This document shows, in pieces, positions 1 through 6,866 of a DNA stretch of 64,000 nucleotides. The stretch is from Nanchangia anserum (GTDB taxonomy: Bacteria; Actinomycetota; Actinomycetes; Actinomycetales; Actinomycetaceae). Each line of letters begins with the position of its first letter. The stretch's first letter is position 1. The position numbers and the translations under genes were made by a program. The DNA is taken from positions 1,364,001-1,428,000 of the forward strand of contig NZ_CP060506.1 of NCBI RefSeq assembly GCF_015240065.1, given 5' to 3'. Under the pieces are notes generated by a model, which saw only the letters and a list, made by a program, of their open reading frames with translations, made no database searches and was not told where the DNA came from.

Positions 1-229
1 TGACCAGTCGCTGCGAGCACCAGCCGATCTTCGAACTTGCTGTCTCGATATGTCCACGCGTGGGGCTCGACACCCCGGCTATCAGGTCGATGAGGGTGGA
101 TTTTCCCGCGCCGTTCTCTCCCAACAGCCCAACAACGCGGCCGCTCGGGATCTCTAGCTCGGCAATGTCGAGAGCGACATGGTCGCCGTAGCGTTTCTGC
201 GCCCCGCTTACGCGAATCGCCATCCTCAT
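1..229 (-). CDS. ABC transporter ATP-binding protein (partial, runs off left edge)
   Basis: About the first 76 residues of an ABC ATPase are visible. The Walker A motif GENGAGKST lies near residues 38-46 and a Q-loop-like WCSQ follows near residue 70. The signature motif and Walker B lie outside the window. Its ATG at 229 overlaps the TGA of the upstream lyase-kinase gene as ATGA, so the two should be translationally coupled. By position it is the export or self-protection ATPase of the RiPP operon, and its membrane partner should lie to the left. Family assignment is firm; the substrate is inferred from context. Confidence 0.9.
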   Translation of the reverse strand, partial: MRMAIRVSGAQKRYGDHVALDIAELEIPSGRVVGLLGENGAGKSTLIDLIAGVSSPTRGHIETASSKIGWCSQRLV

Positions 230-1569
230 AAATAAAACACCTCCCGCGCATCTAGCCCCTCTTCCTTACAGATACGCTTACAAAACCTGTGCATGCAATC
301 CAAGGACGAGAAAGCTGGTTTCCAAAACGCACCCTCTTCGTTACTTAAAATACTAGTATGCCATGCAGGATGAGCAGCAAACAACGCCACTCTCATCAAC
401 GCAAATAAATCCCGTTCACGCGAAGGACGCGGCCACGCGGGCGAAAGATAACCAGGGGTCGCAAGCGGAACATATGGATCGACGTCCATAGAACGCATCG
501 TGGCCTCTTCAAGATCACACATCCACACACGACCGTTACGGTCATCCATGAAGAGATTTCCTGACGAGATATCATTCAATAGAACACCGCGCGCATGGCA
601 CGGCCGCACCATCGCGTTCAAAAAATAGCGTAACGCACACTCTAAATCCGCCCCAAAAATGGGAGAGTCGCTACCAGTACCAGCGCGAACAAGCGTTCCG
701 GCGCCATCAATATACTTCAACACAACAAAAGTAGACGAATCGAACACAAACGTGTCAATAACAGCTGGTACGGCGGGCAAATCTCCCAGCACATCCAAAA
801 AACGGCACTGACGGTTTAATCGATCCACCGCGTCTACACCACAACTATCGCGTTCAGCAAAGGCTCTTGCTTCCTTTAGAACCACCCGCTGCGGCAAACA
901 CGACCCCGGTTTCGCCGAGAAATCAAGCGCCTCAAAAACGCCACCTTTTCCACGCATAGACAGGCTACGGGTAACTAAATATCGCCCCGCAAAAAGAGCA
1001 CTCTCGCCCTTAGATGGACCGCCCTCCTCGCCGAACGGGTTCTCCACGCCCTCGGGTAGTGCGCATCCGGGGAACCGCTCACGCCCCGCCTCGAGGCCGG
1101 GATCCTCAACATCCGTGCCCTTTGTAACAAGCGATCCATACCTGTAGTACAAACAGTCAGAATCAGGAACAGCGCAATCGCTCAGCGGACGCGGTCCAGA
1201 TTGACGCCCAAGCGCTGCTCTCAGTGTATCTACCACACTAAAAAATTCCGCCACGTCCTGCGGGTAGACCGTTATCACCTTTCCAGCCTGTGCAATCCCG
1301 AGCGTGCCCATGTTAAGCGTCGCTACAGTGTGCGCATCTCGCGCGAACTTGAACGGTACCTGACCTACGAGTTGCTCCGCAACTCGAAGTAATACATCTC
1401 CTGCATTATCCAATCCAGCGGAGACATGGAGCTTGAAACCAACCTCTGGAAGGTGATCAGTGTCTCCGATCTGTGTCCAGACCGGGGTATGCAAGATCCG
1501 ACAACCCACCTCAACATGATTTAAAACCTCAGTGCAGGCCAGATTGTAATCCATAACGGCACCCTTCAT
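226..1569 (-). CDS. Class III LanKC-like lyase-kinase protein lacking the cyclase domain
   Basis: The 447-residue protein resembles the N-terminal two thirds of class III lanthionine synthetases. Residues about 40-150 match the lyase part (FKLHVSA at 45-51, GKVITVYP near 96-103, GPRPLSD near 125-131). Residues about 195-400 form a kinase domain: Lys232 in VVLKEA, catalytic Asp333 and Asn338 in LLNDISSGNLF, and metal-binding Asp352 in CDLEEA. Full LanKC enzymes are about 850 residues and end in a LanC-like cyclase; this one stops soon after the kinase. It would phosphorylate Ser/Thr of the precursor and eliminate phosphate to give dehydro residues. Its ATG overlaps the stop of the preceding gene as ATGA. 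Membership in the LanKC N-terminal family is fairly sure; the product chemistry is inferred. Confidence 0.82.
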   Translation of the reverse strand: MKGAVMDYNLACTEVLNHVEVGCRILHTPVWTQIGDTDHLPEVGFKLHVSAGLDNAGDVLLRVAEQLVGQVPFKFARDAHTVATLNMGTLGIAQAGKVITVYPQDVAEFFSVVDTLRAALGRQSGPRPLSDCAVPDSDCLYYRYGSLVTKGTDVEDPGLEAGRERFPGCALPEGVENPFGEEGGPSKGESALFAGRYLVTRSLSMRGKGGVFEALDFSAKPGSCLPQRVVLKEARAFAERDSCGVDAVDRLNRQCRFLDVLGDLPAVPAVIDTFVFDSSTFVVLKYIDGAGTLVRAGTGSDSPIFGADLECALRYFLNAMVRPCHARGVLLNDISSGNLFMDDRNGRVWMCDLEEATMRSMDVDPYVPLATPGYLSPAWPRPSRERDLFALMRVALFAAHPAWHTSILSNEEGAFWKPAFSSLDCMHRFCKRICKEEGLDAREVFYL

Positions 1570-1925
1570 ACCGTAAAACCATCGCCGAAAATCTCAACGT
1601 CATCTTTCACCGCCAAACAAAGTACACAATGACTGTAGGCTACCGCGAGGTCACCCGGCCTCTCGACTCCAAAATGGGATGCCAACATAGCTATTTCTGA
1701 AGTCCGAAACCTCCTATCGGGGCGAGCCTCGTAACCAACGATGCTGAGACGATACAGAAGATACCAAGCCGTCGGCGACATAAACTCACTCGAGACACAT
1801 TCTGCGACGAGATCTTCAAACAGGCCCCAGAATTGTTCCCCAACGCGGCGTCGGAGACACCCAAGTTCATACTCCGAAATGCTCACTGAAAAATCCTCGA
1901 ACAATACGGCCAACCATAGCAGCAT
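1566..1925 (-). CDS. Small protein of unknown function in the RiPP operon
   Basis: I do not recognise this family. It is about 119 residues from the ATG at 1925; a TTG at 1940 would add five residues. Neither start has a well-spaced ribosome-binding site, so the start is uncertain. It overlaps the 3' end of the hydrolase gene by about 60 bases and its stop overlaps the lyase-kinase ATG as ATGA, so coupled translation is likely. The sequence looks mostly helical, with an aromatic middle (AWYLLYRL) and two Cys in CVLCL near the C-terminus. No signal peptide or membrane helix is evident. A recognition, scaffold or partner protein is possible, but nothing in the sequence proves it. Confidence 0.65.
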   Translation of the reverse strand: MLLWLAVLFEDFSVSISEYELGCLRRRVGEQFWGLFEDLVAECVSSEFMSPTAWYLLYRLSIVGYEARPDRRFRTSEIAMLASHFGVERPGDLAVAYSHCVLCLAVKDDVEIFGDGFTV

Positions 1926-3438
1926 CCTCGCATCGAACAAGCGAATGGTCGAAATCCAAAACCTCTAGAATATCTCCCGACGAGCAGCATAACTCGGAAG
2001 CATAATCCGACAATTCTTCGGTCCAAGGCGTAACATGATCCTGACGGCTTCCAACCACGCAGACGTGACGAGCTAACCGCTCCCGTGCAGCCGGCGGCCG
2101 CCCGCAATTCTGCCTGCAATACGCATGATCTAAGCCCCATTCAGTCAATAGCACCTTCGAAGAAGCAACGTTCTGCCATAGATCGTCCACAGTCGAAAAA
2201 GGCGCAATCGCCACTAGGCCATCAAGTTTTCGATTAGCGCTAAGCAGTGCCAGATACGCGCCGTAGCTATGACCCACCAGGATAACCGCGGCGAATTTAC
2301 GCGCTTTCGCCAAAGCTATAAGGGCATGCAATTCTCGCAAATCTTGGCTACCCCACGCTCCATAGATACGAGACCGATGCTCAGCGCCCAGCCCACTCGA
2401 TCCGCTGAGCTGCGGAACCCACACGGAGGTCCTCGAACTGCACATCCAGCTAAAGGCAGCTGTATAGCGGTCCAAAACGGGCTGCCCCGGCCCTCCTGGC
2501 AGAAGGATAATAAGCGTATCACCATTTCCTATCGCGAGCCCATTTATCACGCCAGCAGTCGTGCGCCAGGAAACATATTCACTAGCGCCCGACGCAGACC
2601 GCTCAACCGATTCTCTTCCTACATTTCGGAGGGCGGGAGCGTGTCTAAAGCACGACCAGACAGACTGAGTGTCATCAACAGAAGCCCAATGGGCATATCC
2701 GGGACTTGGGCTAGCGCCCTCGGCGTAGACGCTACAGTCCGACTGAAGGTAAATACGTGAATTGATCGCACCATACGGTGAAGTCCGAGAAACCTCAGCA
2801 GGCGCGACGGATCTACTCTTTATTGCCTGACCGTCGATATCAACTATTGCCACGCCGCTTAAATTCTCATTTAAAGCCACCAAAAGAAATCTATCGCTTA
2901 TCCATGTAATTGGCGTAGCGGCCACACGACCGAGGAGCTCGCCAACATCGTCAAGAACTATGCATTCATGAGCAAAAGGCGCCCTACCGCGTCGGACATA
3001 CAGAGCCACTCGCGTACCGCTTGGAGAGGCCAAGGCATTCTCTGGACGAAAAGCAGATACAAATATGCTCGTGCACATATTACCGCTCCGCAACATAGTA
3101 CAAAATCCACGTGGCCCCCGCGCAACTATCAGAAGTCGCTCTTGCCCCATAACCGCCAGGGGTACCATAGTGGGCGCGATCGCAAGCTCGAGAACTTTAG
3201 CTCCCATCCAGTCGTACACATGACATTTATCGTCGCGTATCGAGATGAATCTCTCGCCGGCCAAATCGGGGACAAGAGATCCTTCGACACGCATTCCCCG
3301 CACAATCTCGAGAGACCTTATTCGACGCGAGGGCCCGTTACTCAACGCCGGCCGACACAGGTAACGATCGCCATCGATTTGACAAACTAGAGTTGCGACA
3401 CCGCAAGAATTGCTAGTCAGCACGCCGATCACATTCAT
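1867..3438 (-). CDS. Prolyl-oligopeptidase-like (S9) serine hydrolase of the RiPP operon
   Basis: The 523-residue protein has a beta-rich, propeller-like N-terminal half (about 1-285) and an alpha/beta-hydrolase C-terminal half. The nucleophile is Ser391 in GHSYG, the acid is probably Asp467 in SRQDH, and the base His498 in DFDHS. An oxyanion-type LLPGGPGQ precedes the fold near 312-319. This is the layout of S9 prolyl oligopeptidases and acylaminoacyl peptidases. It has no signal peptide, so it should act in the cytoplasm. The ATG at 3438 follows an AAGGCGG Shine-Dalgarno. A prolyl oligopeptidase is known to trim leader peptides in the class III flavipeptin system, so leader removal or trimming is the obvious role, by inference. 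Confidence 0.85.
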   Translation of the reverse strand: MNVIGVLTSNSCGVATLVCQIDGDRYLCRPALSNGPSRRIRSLEIVRGMRVEGSLVPDLAGERFISIRDDKCHVYDWMGAKVLELAIAPTMVPLAVMGQERLLIVARGPRGFCTMLRSGNMCTSIFVSAFRPENALASPSGTRVALYVRRGRAPFAHECIVLDDVGELLGRVAATPITWISDRFLLVALNENLSGVAIVDIDGQAIKSRSVAPAEVSRTSPYGAINSRIYLQSDCSVYAEGASPSPGYAHWASVDDTQSVWSCFRHAPALRNVGRESVERSASGASEYVSWRTTAGVINGLAIGNGDTLIILLPGGPGQPVLDRYTAAFSWMCSSRTSVWVPQLSGSSGLGAEHRSRIYGAWGSQDLRELHALIALAKARKFAAVILVGHSYGAYLALLSANRKLDGLVAIAPFSTVDDLWQNVASSKVLLTEWGLDHAYCRQNCGRPPAARERLARHVCVVGSRQDHVTPWTEELSDYASELCCSSGDILEVLDFDHSLVRCEDAAMVGRIVRGFFSEHFGV

Positions 3439-3454
3439 TAGCCGCCTTCAGACA

Positions 3455-3497
3455 GGTGTAGGGCAGCCGTGCCAAGCAAAGGCAGGTGCCCTACACC
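3455..3497 (-). terminator. Stem-loop between precursor gene and biosynthetic genes (attenuator-like)
   Basis: A perfect 11-bp inverted repeat pairs 3455-3465 (GGTGTAGGGCA) with 3487-3497 (TGCCCTACACC), leaving a 21-base loop. It sits in the 89-base gap between the precursor stop and the hydrolase start. No U-run follows in the direction of transcription, so it is more likely a partial terminator or mRNA-stabilising hairpin than a full stop. Such an element would let precursor mRNA exceed enzyme mRNA. Confidence 0.6.
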
Positions 3498-3527
3498 CGT
3501 TTTGCGCCCGCCTATCGGCCTGTCATT

Positions 3528-3755
3528 TTAGACCGGGATAGGGCAGGTCTTGCTGTGCGCACCAGAGAGCGCCGCGCTAACGAGATCCCCGTCGATGCCG
3601 AGCCGCGCGAGCGCATCGAGATCCCTGGCCACAAACGCCGCACTCTCCTTGGCGCTCATGCCGAAGCGAGCAACAGTGCCTGCCGGGTCGTTGAAATAGT
3701 CGGAAACGACATTGAAGTCAGTGAGCATAGCGTTTACGAACTGATCCCGATTCAT
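3528..3755 (-). CDS. Putative RiPP (lanthipeptide-like) precursor peptide
   Basis: A 75-residue peptide behind an AAAGG Shine-Dalgarno, the first gene of the operon. Residues about 1-57 look like a helical leader: a DPAG turn at 23-26, then MSAKESAAFVARDLDALA, then RLGIDGD. That arrangement recalls the small LigA-type helical domain. The last 16 residues are small and Ser-rich and hold Ser60, Ser64, Ser68, Thr70 and the only Cys, Cys71, before the tail PIPV. One Cys after several Ser/Thr is what a lyase-kinase could use for a thioether ring. The classic labionin spacing Ser-x2-Ser-xn-Cys is absent. Precursor status is inferred from position, size, composition and the adjacent modification genes. 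Confidence 0.75.
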   Translation of the reverse strand: MNRDQFVNAMLTDFNVVSDYFNDPAGTVARFGMSAKESAAFVARDLDALARLGIDGDLVSAALSGAHSKTCPIPV

Positions 3756-3798
3756 ATTTCACCTTTCACTACCGTGGCCCCCGTTGGCCACCCAACAC

Positions 3799-3827
3799 AT
3801 AGTAGCGGCACCCCCACGTTTCGTCAA
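3799..3827 (-). promoter_or_regulatory. Sigma-70-type promoter of the RiPP operon
   Basis: On the minus strand, TTGACG (3827-3822) is followed after exactly 17 bases by TACTAT (3804-3799). Transcription would begin near 3792 and give a short leader of roughly 37 bases before the precursor ATG. This is among the best consensus promoters visible in the window. Confidence 0.75.
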
Positions 3828-3937
3828 GATTTCCTATACGTCGAGTGAGATGTCCATTCGCTAGTCAACTCGGGATTCTGCACGACAGCGTTGGCCCAAT
3901 GAGTTCTATCGAGGGAGCTACAGATGGTGGGCCTCAG

Positions 3938-4010
3938 AGCCCCCTGCGAGACTCGAACTCGCGACCTACGGTTTACAAGACCGTTGCTCTACCAACTGAG
4001 CTAAGGAGGC
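3938..4010 (-). tRNA. tRNA-Thr (anticodon TGT)
   Basis: A 73-base cloverleaf on the minus strand. The acceptor arm GCCTCCT pairs with AGGGGGC with one G-U pair. The D-arm is AGCTCAGTTGGTAGAGC. The anticodon stem ACGGT/ACCGT closes the loop CTTGTAA, so the anticodon is TGT. The T-arm contains GTTCGAGTC. CCA is not encoded. The RiPP operon begins about 180 bases beyond its 3' end, which makes this tRNA a plausible island insertion site. Confidence 0.95.
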
Positions 4011-4057
4011 ATGGCATGCCGACGCGGGCACGGACCCGCCTCAGCATACCCGCTCGG

Positions 4058-4858
4058 CTACTCGCCGCGCATCTTCGCTAGGGCATCGTCGATGCTCGTA
4101 ATCTGCACCATCTTGCCGTCGCGAACGAACATCGGCGTGCCGTACTTTCCGTCGGCGCTCAGGCCGCTGCTCGTCCACGCCTTCGACCAATCCGTAAGGA
4201 TCGACTGCGACGCCCCCGTGCTGAGGGTGTCGAGAATCTTATCGTCGATGCCGACCTTCTTCCCGACCTTACGCACCGTCTCGACGGGATCGTTGGTCAA
4301 CGGATCGTAATCGCGATTGACCATCGCCTGATAGGCCTCCTCGGTCAAGGCCTCATGAAGTGCCGTGAACTTGTCGGGCTGAGACTGATACACCCGCAGT
4401 GACAGCTCGGTCGCCGGATACTGGTAAGGCAGCGCCTCGGTGAGAACGGGATGGAGCTTCAGCGTGTATTTCCCAGCAGCGACATCCGCCATGACGTCCT
4501 TGCCGACGCGGTGTTCAAAATCCACGCAGTGAGCGCACGAGTAGTCGAAATACAGCTCGACAACCGGTGCGCCCGCTGTTGCCTTGCCGGGACCATCCGC
4601 GCCAAGAACCATGCCTCGGTCCTGCTTGATCGCCGTCGACAGGGTGAGGCTCTTCGACGCGCCCTCCCCGGAGGCGATATCCGATTGGCGCTGGAGCACC
4701 GCCCAGGTCACGAGTCCCGCAAGGACAAGGAGGACAACGATGACGGCTGCGCTAATGGTGACGAGCGTGCGCCGGTCGCGCTTACGCTGCTGGTCGCGCC
4801 GTTCCTGGACCGCGCGCATGGTCGCGTTGGACGAACGCGGCTGAGATTTTCGGCTCAT
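4058..4858 (-). CDS. Membrane-anchored DsbA-like thiol-disulfide oxidoreductase
   Basis: The 266-residue protein starts with a basic cytoplasmic segment (about 1-30), then one membrane helix (about 31-54), then an extracytoplasmic thioredoxin-fold domain. The active site is Cys108-Ala-His-Cys111 in FDYSCAHCVDFE, and the cis-Pro loop is YGTPMF near the C-terminus. It belongs to the DsbA/thioredoxin_4 group common in Actinobacteria, which oxidises or isomerises disulfides in exported proteins. It lies about 50 bases downstream of the Ser/Thr kinase gene on the same strand and probably shares its transcript. The extracellular substrate is unknown. Confidence 0.9.
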   Translation of the reverse strand: MSRKSQPRSSNATMRAVQERRDQQRKRDRRTLVTISAAVIVVLLVLAGLVTWAVLQRQSDIASGEGASKSLTLSTAIKQDRGMVLGADGPGKATAGAPVVELYFDYSCAHCVDFEHRVGKDVMADVAAGKYTLKLHPVLTEALPYQYPATELSLRVYQSQPDKFTALHEALTEEAYQAMVNRDYDPLTNDPVETVRKVGKKVGIDDKILDTLSTGASQSILTDWSKAWTSSGLSADGKYGTPMFVRDGKMVQITSIDDALAKMRGE

Positions 4859-4909
4859 TGGGGGGATCTCCTTCTGCCACTACCCCAAACTACGCCGCCT
4901 AGCCTAGCG

Positions 4910-6730
4910 TTAGGCTGCATACCTCGCGAGACCAGAGGCCGCCGAGCTGCGGGAGACAAGGGAGGCCATCCAGTCGGTAACGACGCCGCCGACGCCCGTC
5001 ATACTCAAGCTGGCCCACGCAATGATGAGCAGTACCGCGACAATGACGAGCCGAAGCCACCACGGAGACAGGACCTGAGCGCACAGGCGCTGATACCCCG
5101 ACCGTGCAGTCTTGAGCATCGGCGACGCCCAGCCGATCATCGCCATGACGACGATGACGCCCCACAGCTGCGCCCGCTCGCTCGCCAGCAGTTCCTGCGG
5201 GAACAAGAGCGCCTGGCGCAACGTCCACGGCGAGGACGCCCCGCGGCTGCTCAGCTGTAGGCCCCACCACGCGGCCCACGCCCCGCCGGTGACGAGGACG
5301 GCGGCACCGGCGGTTCCCGCGAGCGCCCGCAGCAAGCCACCGGGCAGCGCTACGAGCGCGCGTGAGACGTCGCCGTCGGAGGCGAAACCGCGCTGCATCC
5401 GCTCGGCCTCGAGGCGCGCACCGACGTGACCGTAACAGGCCAGCACGACGACGGCGCACGCGGCGACGACGGGCATGAGCAGCTGGGTGTGCAACGTCAG
5501 TGCTGCCCCGCACAGGAGTGCCGCGAGAGACATCGGCCAGGTGACGACGTGGCGCGGGGGCCGATACGGCGTATACCAGTGGTGCCGGGCGTTTCCGCCG
5601 TCCCATGGACTCTGCTCGGCCTCGGGCATCGATGCGGCGGGCGCGGTTGCAGCCGCCGCGTCCAAGCCCAGCGCGGGATTTGCCGCGACGGGATACGGGG
5701 GCGGCGCTGACGGCGATGCGCCGGCGAAGACCCGGGTCTCCTGTGTGCCCGCACCGGGATAGGGCCTCGGCTCGTTTGGTGCGGTGTATGCCGCGGGTGG
5801 AGCCGGTGGCGTCATATCTGCCGGCGTCAGCGGGCGCGTCCGCTCACCATCGAGGAGCGTCGTCGCTGTATCTTGGCCACCCTCGGGTGCCGAAAGTACC
5901 TGGGTGGCTGCCGCCTCGGGCGCACGCAACGTGGAAAGGTCACACGTTCCCGGGGCCTGTGCTAGGGCGGTGGCGATGGCGAATGCATCGGCGCGCTGGT
6001 CGGGCTCAGCACGCAGTCCCGCGCGCAAGATGTCGGCGAGCTCGCTATCTAGCCCCTCAAGATCGGGGCTGGAGTGGACGACGCGGGCCAGCACGCTCTC
6101 AAACGGTCCCGACCCGAAGGGGGCACGGCCGGTCGCGCAGTAGAGCAGGACTGACGCCCACGCCCACCAGTCCGACGCCTCGCTCGGGGATTGTCCCCCG
6201 ATGAGTTCGGGCGGGACGTAGCCGGGGGTCCCCATGATTCGGCCCGTTTGCGTCAGACGTTCGCCGTCGACCAGCTGAGCAATGCCGAAATCGATGAGGA
6301 CGGGACCGGCCGCCGACAGCATGATGTTCGACGGCTTGATGTCGCGGTGAATGATGCCCGCTGCGTGCACGGCACGCAGGATCTCGGCGAGGCGCTGAGC
6401 TAGGTCGGCCAGATCCTCGCGATTCCACGCGCCCTGGTGGCGAACGTCATCGGCGAGCGTTGGGCCGTTGACGTACTCGGTGACGACGAACGGCTGATCG
6501 GTATCGATTTCCCAGTCGATGATTGCCGCCACCCCGGGGGAGGCAACCTTCGTGAGGACGGCGGCCTCGCGCTGCATTCGTCGGCGCGCTTGCTCATCGC
6601 CGGCGAGCGCCGGGTGCAGGAGTTTAAGCGCCACCGTTGCCCCATCGGGTCCGCACGCCCGATAGACGGTTCCCATCCCCCCTGTGCCAAGCTGCTCACG
6701 CAGTTCGTAGTTACCGATCCTCTGCCCCAC
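4910..6730 (-). CDS. Membrane-bound serine/threonine protein kinase
   Basis: A 606-residue Hanks-type kinase. The N-terminal catalytic domain (about 1-265) has the glycine loop GTGGMGTVY, Lys in VALKLL, the catalytic loop HRDIKPSN, DFG in LIDFGIAQ and the GTPGYVPPE activation region. A Pro/Ala-rich linker (about 280-380) follows, then four or five hydrophobic helices. No extracellular PASTA repeats are present, so it is not PknB-like. The GTG start at 6730 is the furthest upstream possible because an in-frame TAG precedes it; the GGAGG there is unusually close to the start. Substrates cannot be told from the sequence. Confidence 0.93.
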   Translation of the reverse strand: MGQRIGNYELREQLGTGGMGTVYRACGPDGATVALKLLHPALAGDEQARRRMQREAAVLTKVASPGVAAIIDWEIDTDQPFVVTEYVNGPTLADDVRHQGAWNREDLADLAQRLAEILRAVHAAGIIHRDIKPSNIMLSAAGPVLIDFGIAQLVDGERLTQTGRIMGTPGYVPPELIGGQSPSEASDWWAWASVLLYCATGRAPFGSGPFESVLARVVHSSPDLEGLDSELADILRAGLRAEPDQRADAFAIATALAQAPGTCDLSTLRAPEAAATQVLSAPEGGQDTATTLLDGERTRPLTPADMTPPAPPAAYTAPNEPRPYPGAGTQETRVFAGASPSAPPPYPVAANPALGLDAAAATAPAASMPEAEQSPWDGGNARHHWYTPYRPPRHVVTWPMSLAALLCGAALTLHTQLLMPVVAACAVVVLACYGHVGARLEAERMQRGFASDGDVSRALVALPGGLLRALAGTAGAAVLVTGGAWAAWWGLQLSSRGASSPWTLRQALLFPQELLASERAQLWGVIVVMAMIGWASPMLKTARSGYQRLCAQVLSPWWLRLVIVAVLLIIAWASLSMTGVGGVVTDWMASLVSRSSAASGLARYAA

Positions 6731-6866
6731 GCCTCCAGCCTAGGCGATCGCGCGTTGCGTCTTACGATGGGGTCTCGCTTTCGGGTTACCGGACTGCATA
6801 GACTAAGAACACCACGCCAGCTATCCCCTCCTTTCCGGCTGGCGGAATCGAGCCAAACGAGGAGCC

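Noticed and set aside
2269-3390. Open frames on the + strand opposite the S9 hydrolase gene
   Set aside because: No ribosome sites or motifs; the minus-strand hydrolase has a complete catalytic triad.
3528-3755. Reading the 75-residue peptide as a real LigA dioxygenase subunit
   Set aside because: It lacks the partner LigB gene, is too short, and its Ser/Thr/Cys tail and neighbours fit a modified-peptide precursor better.
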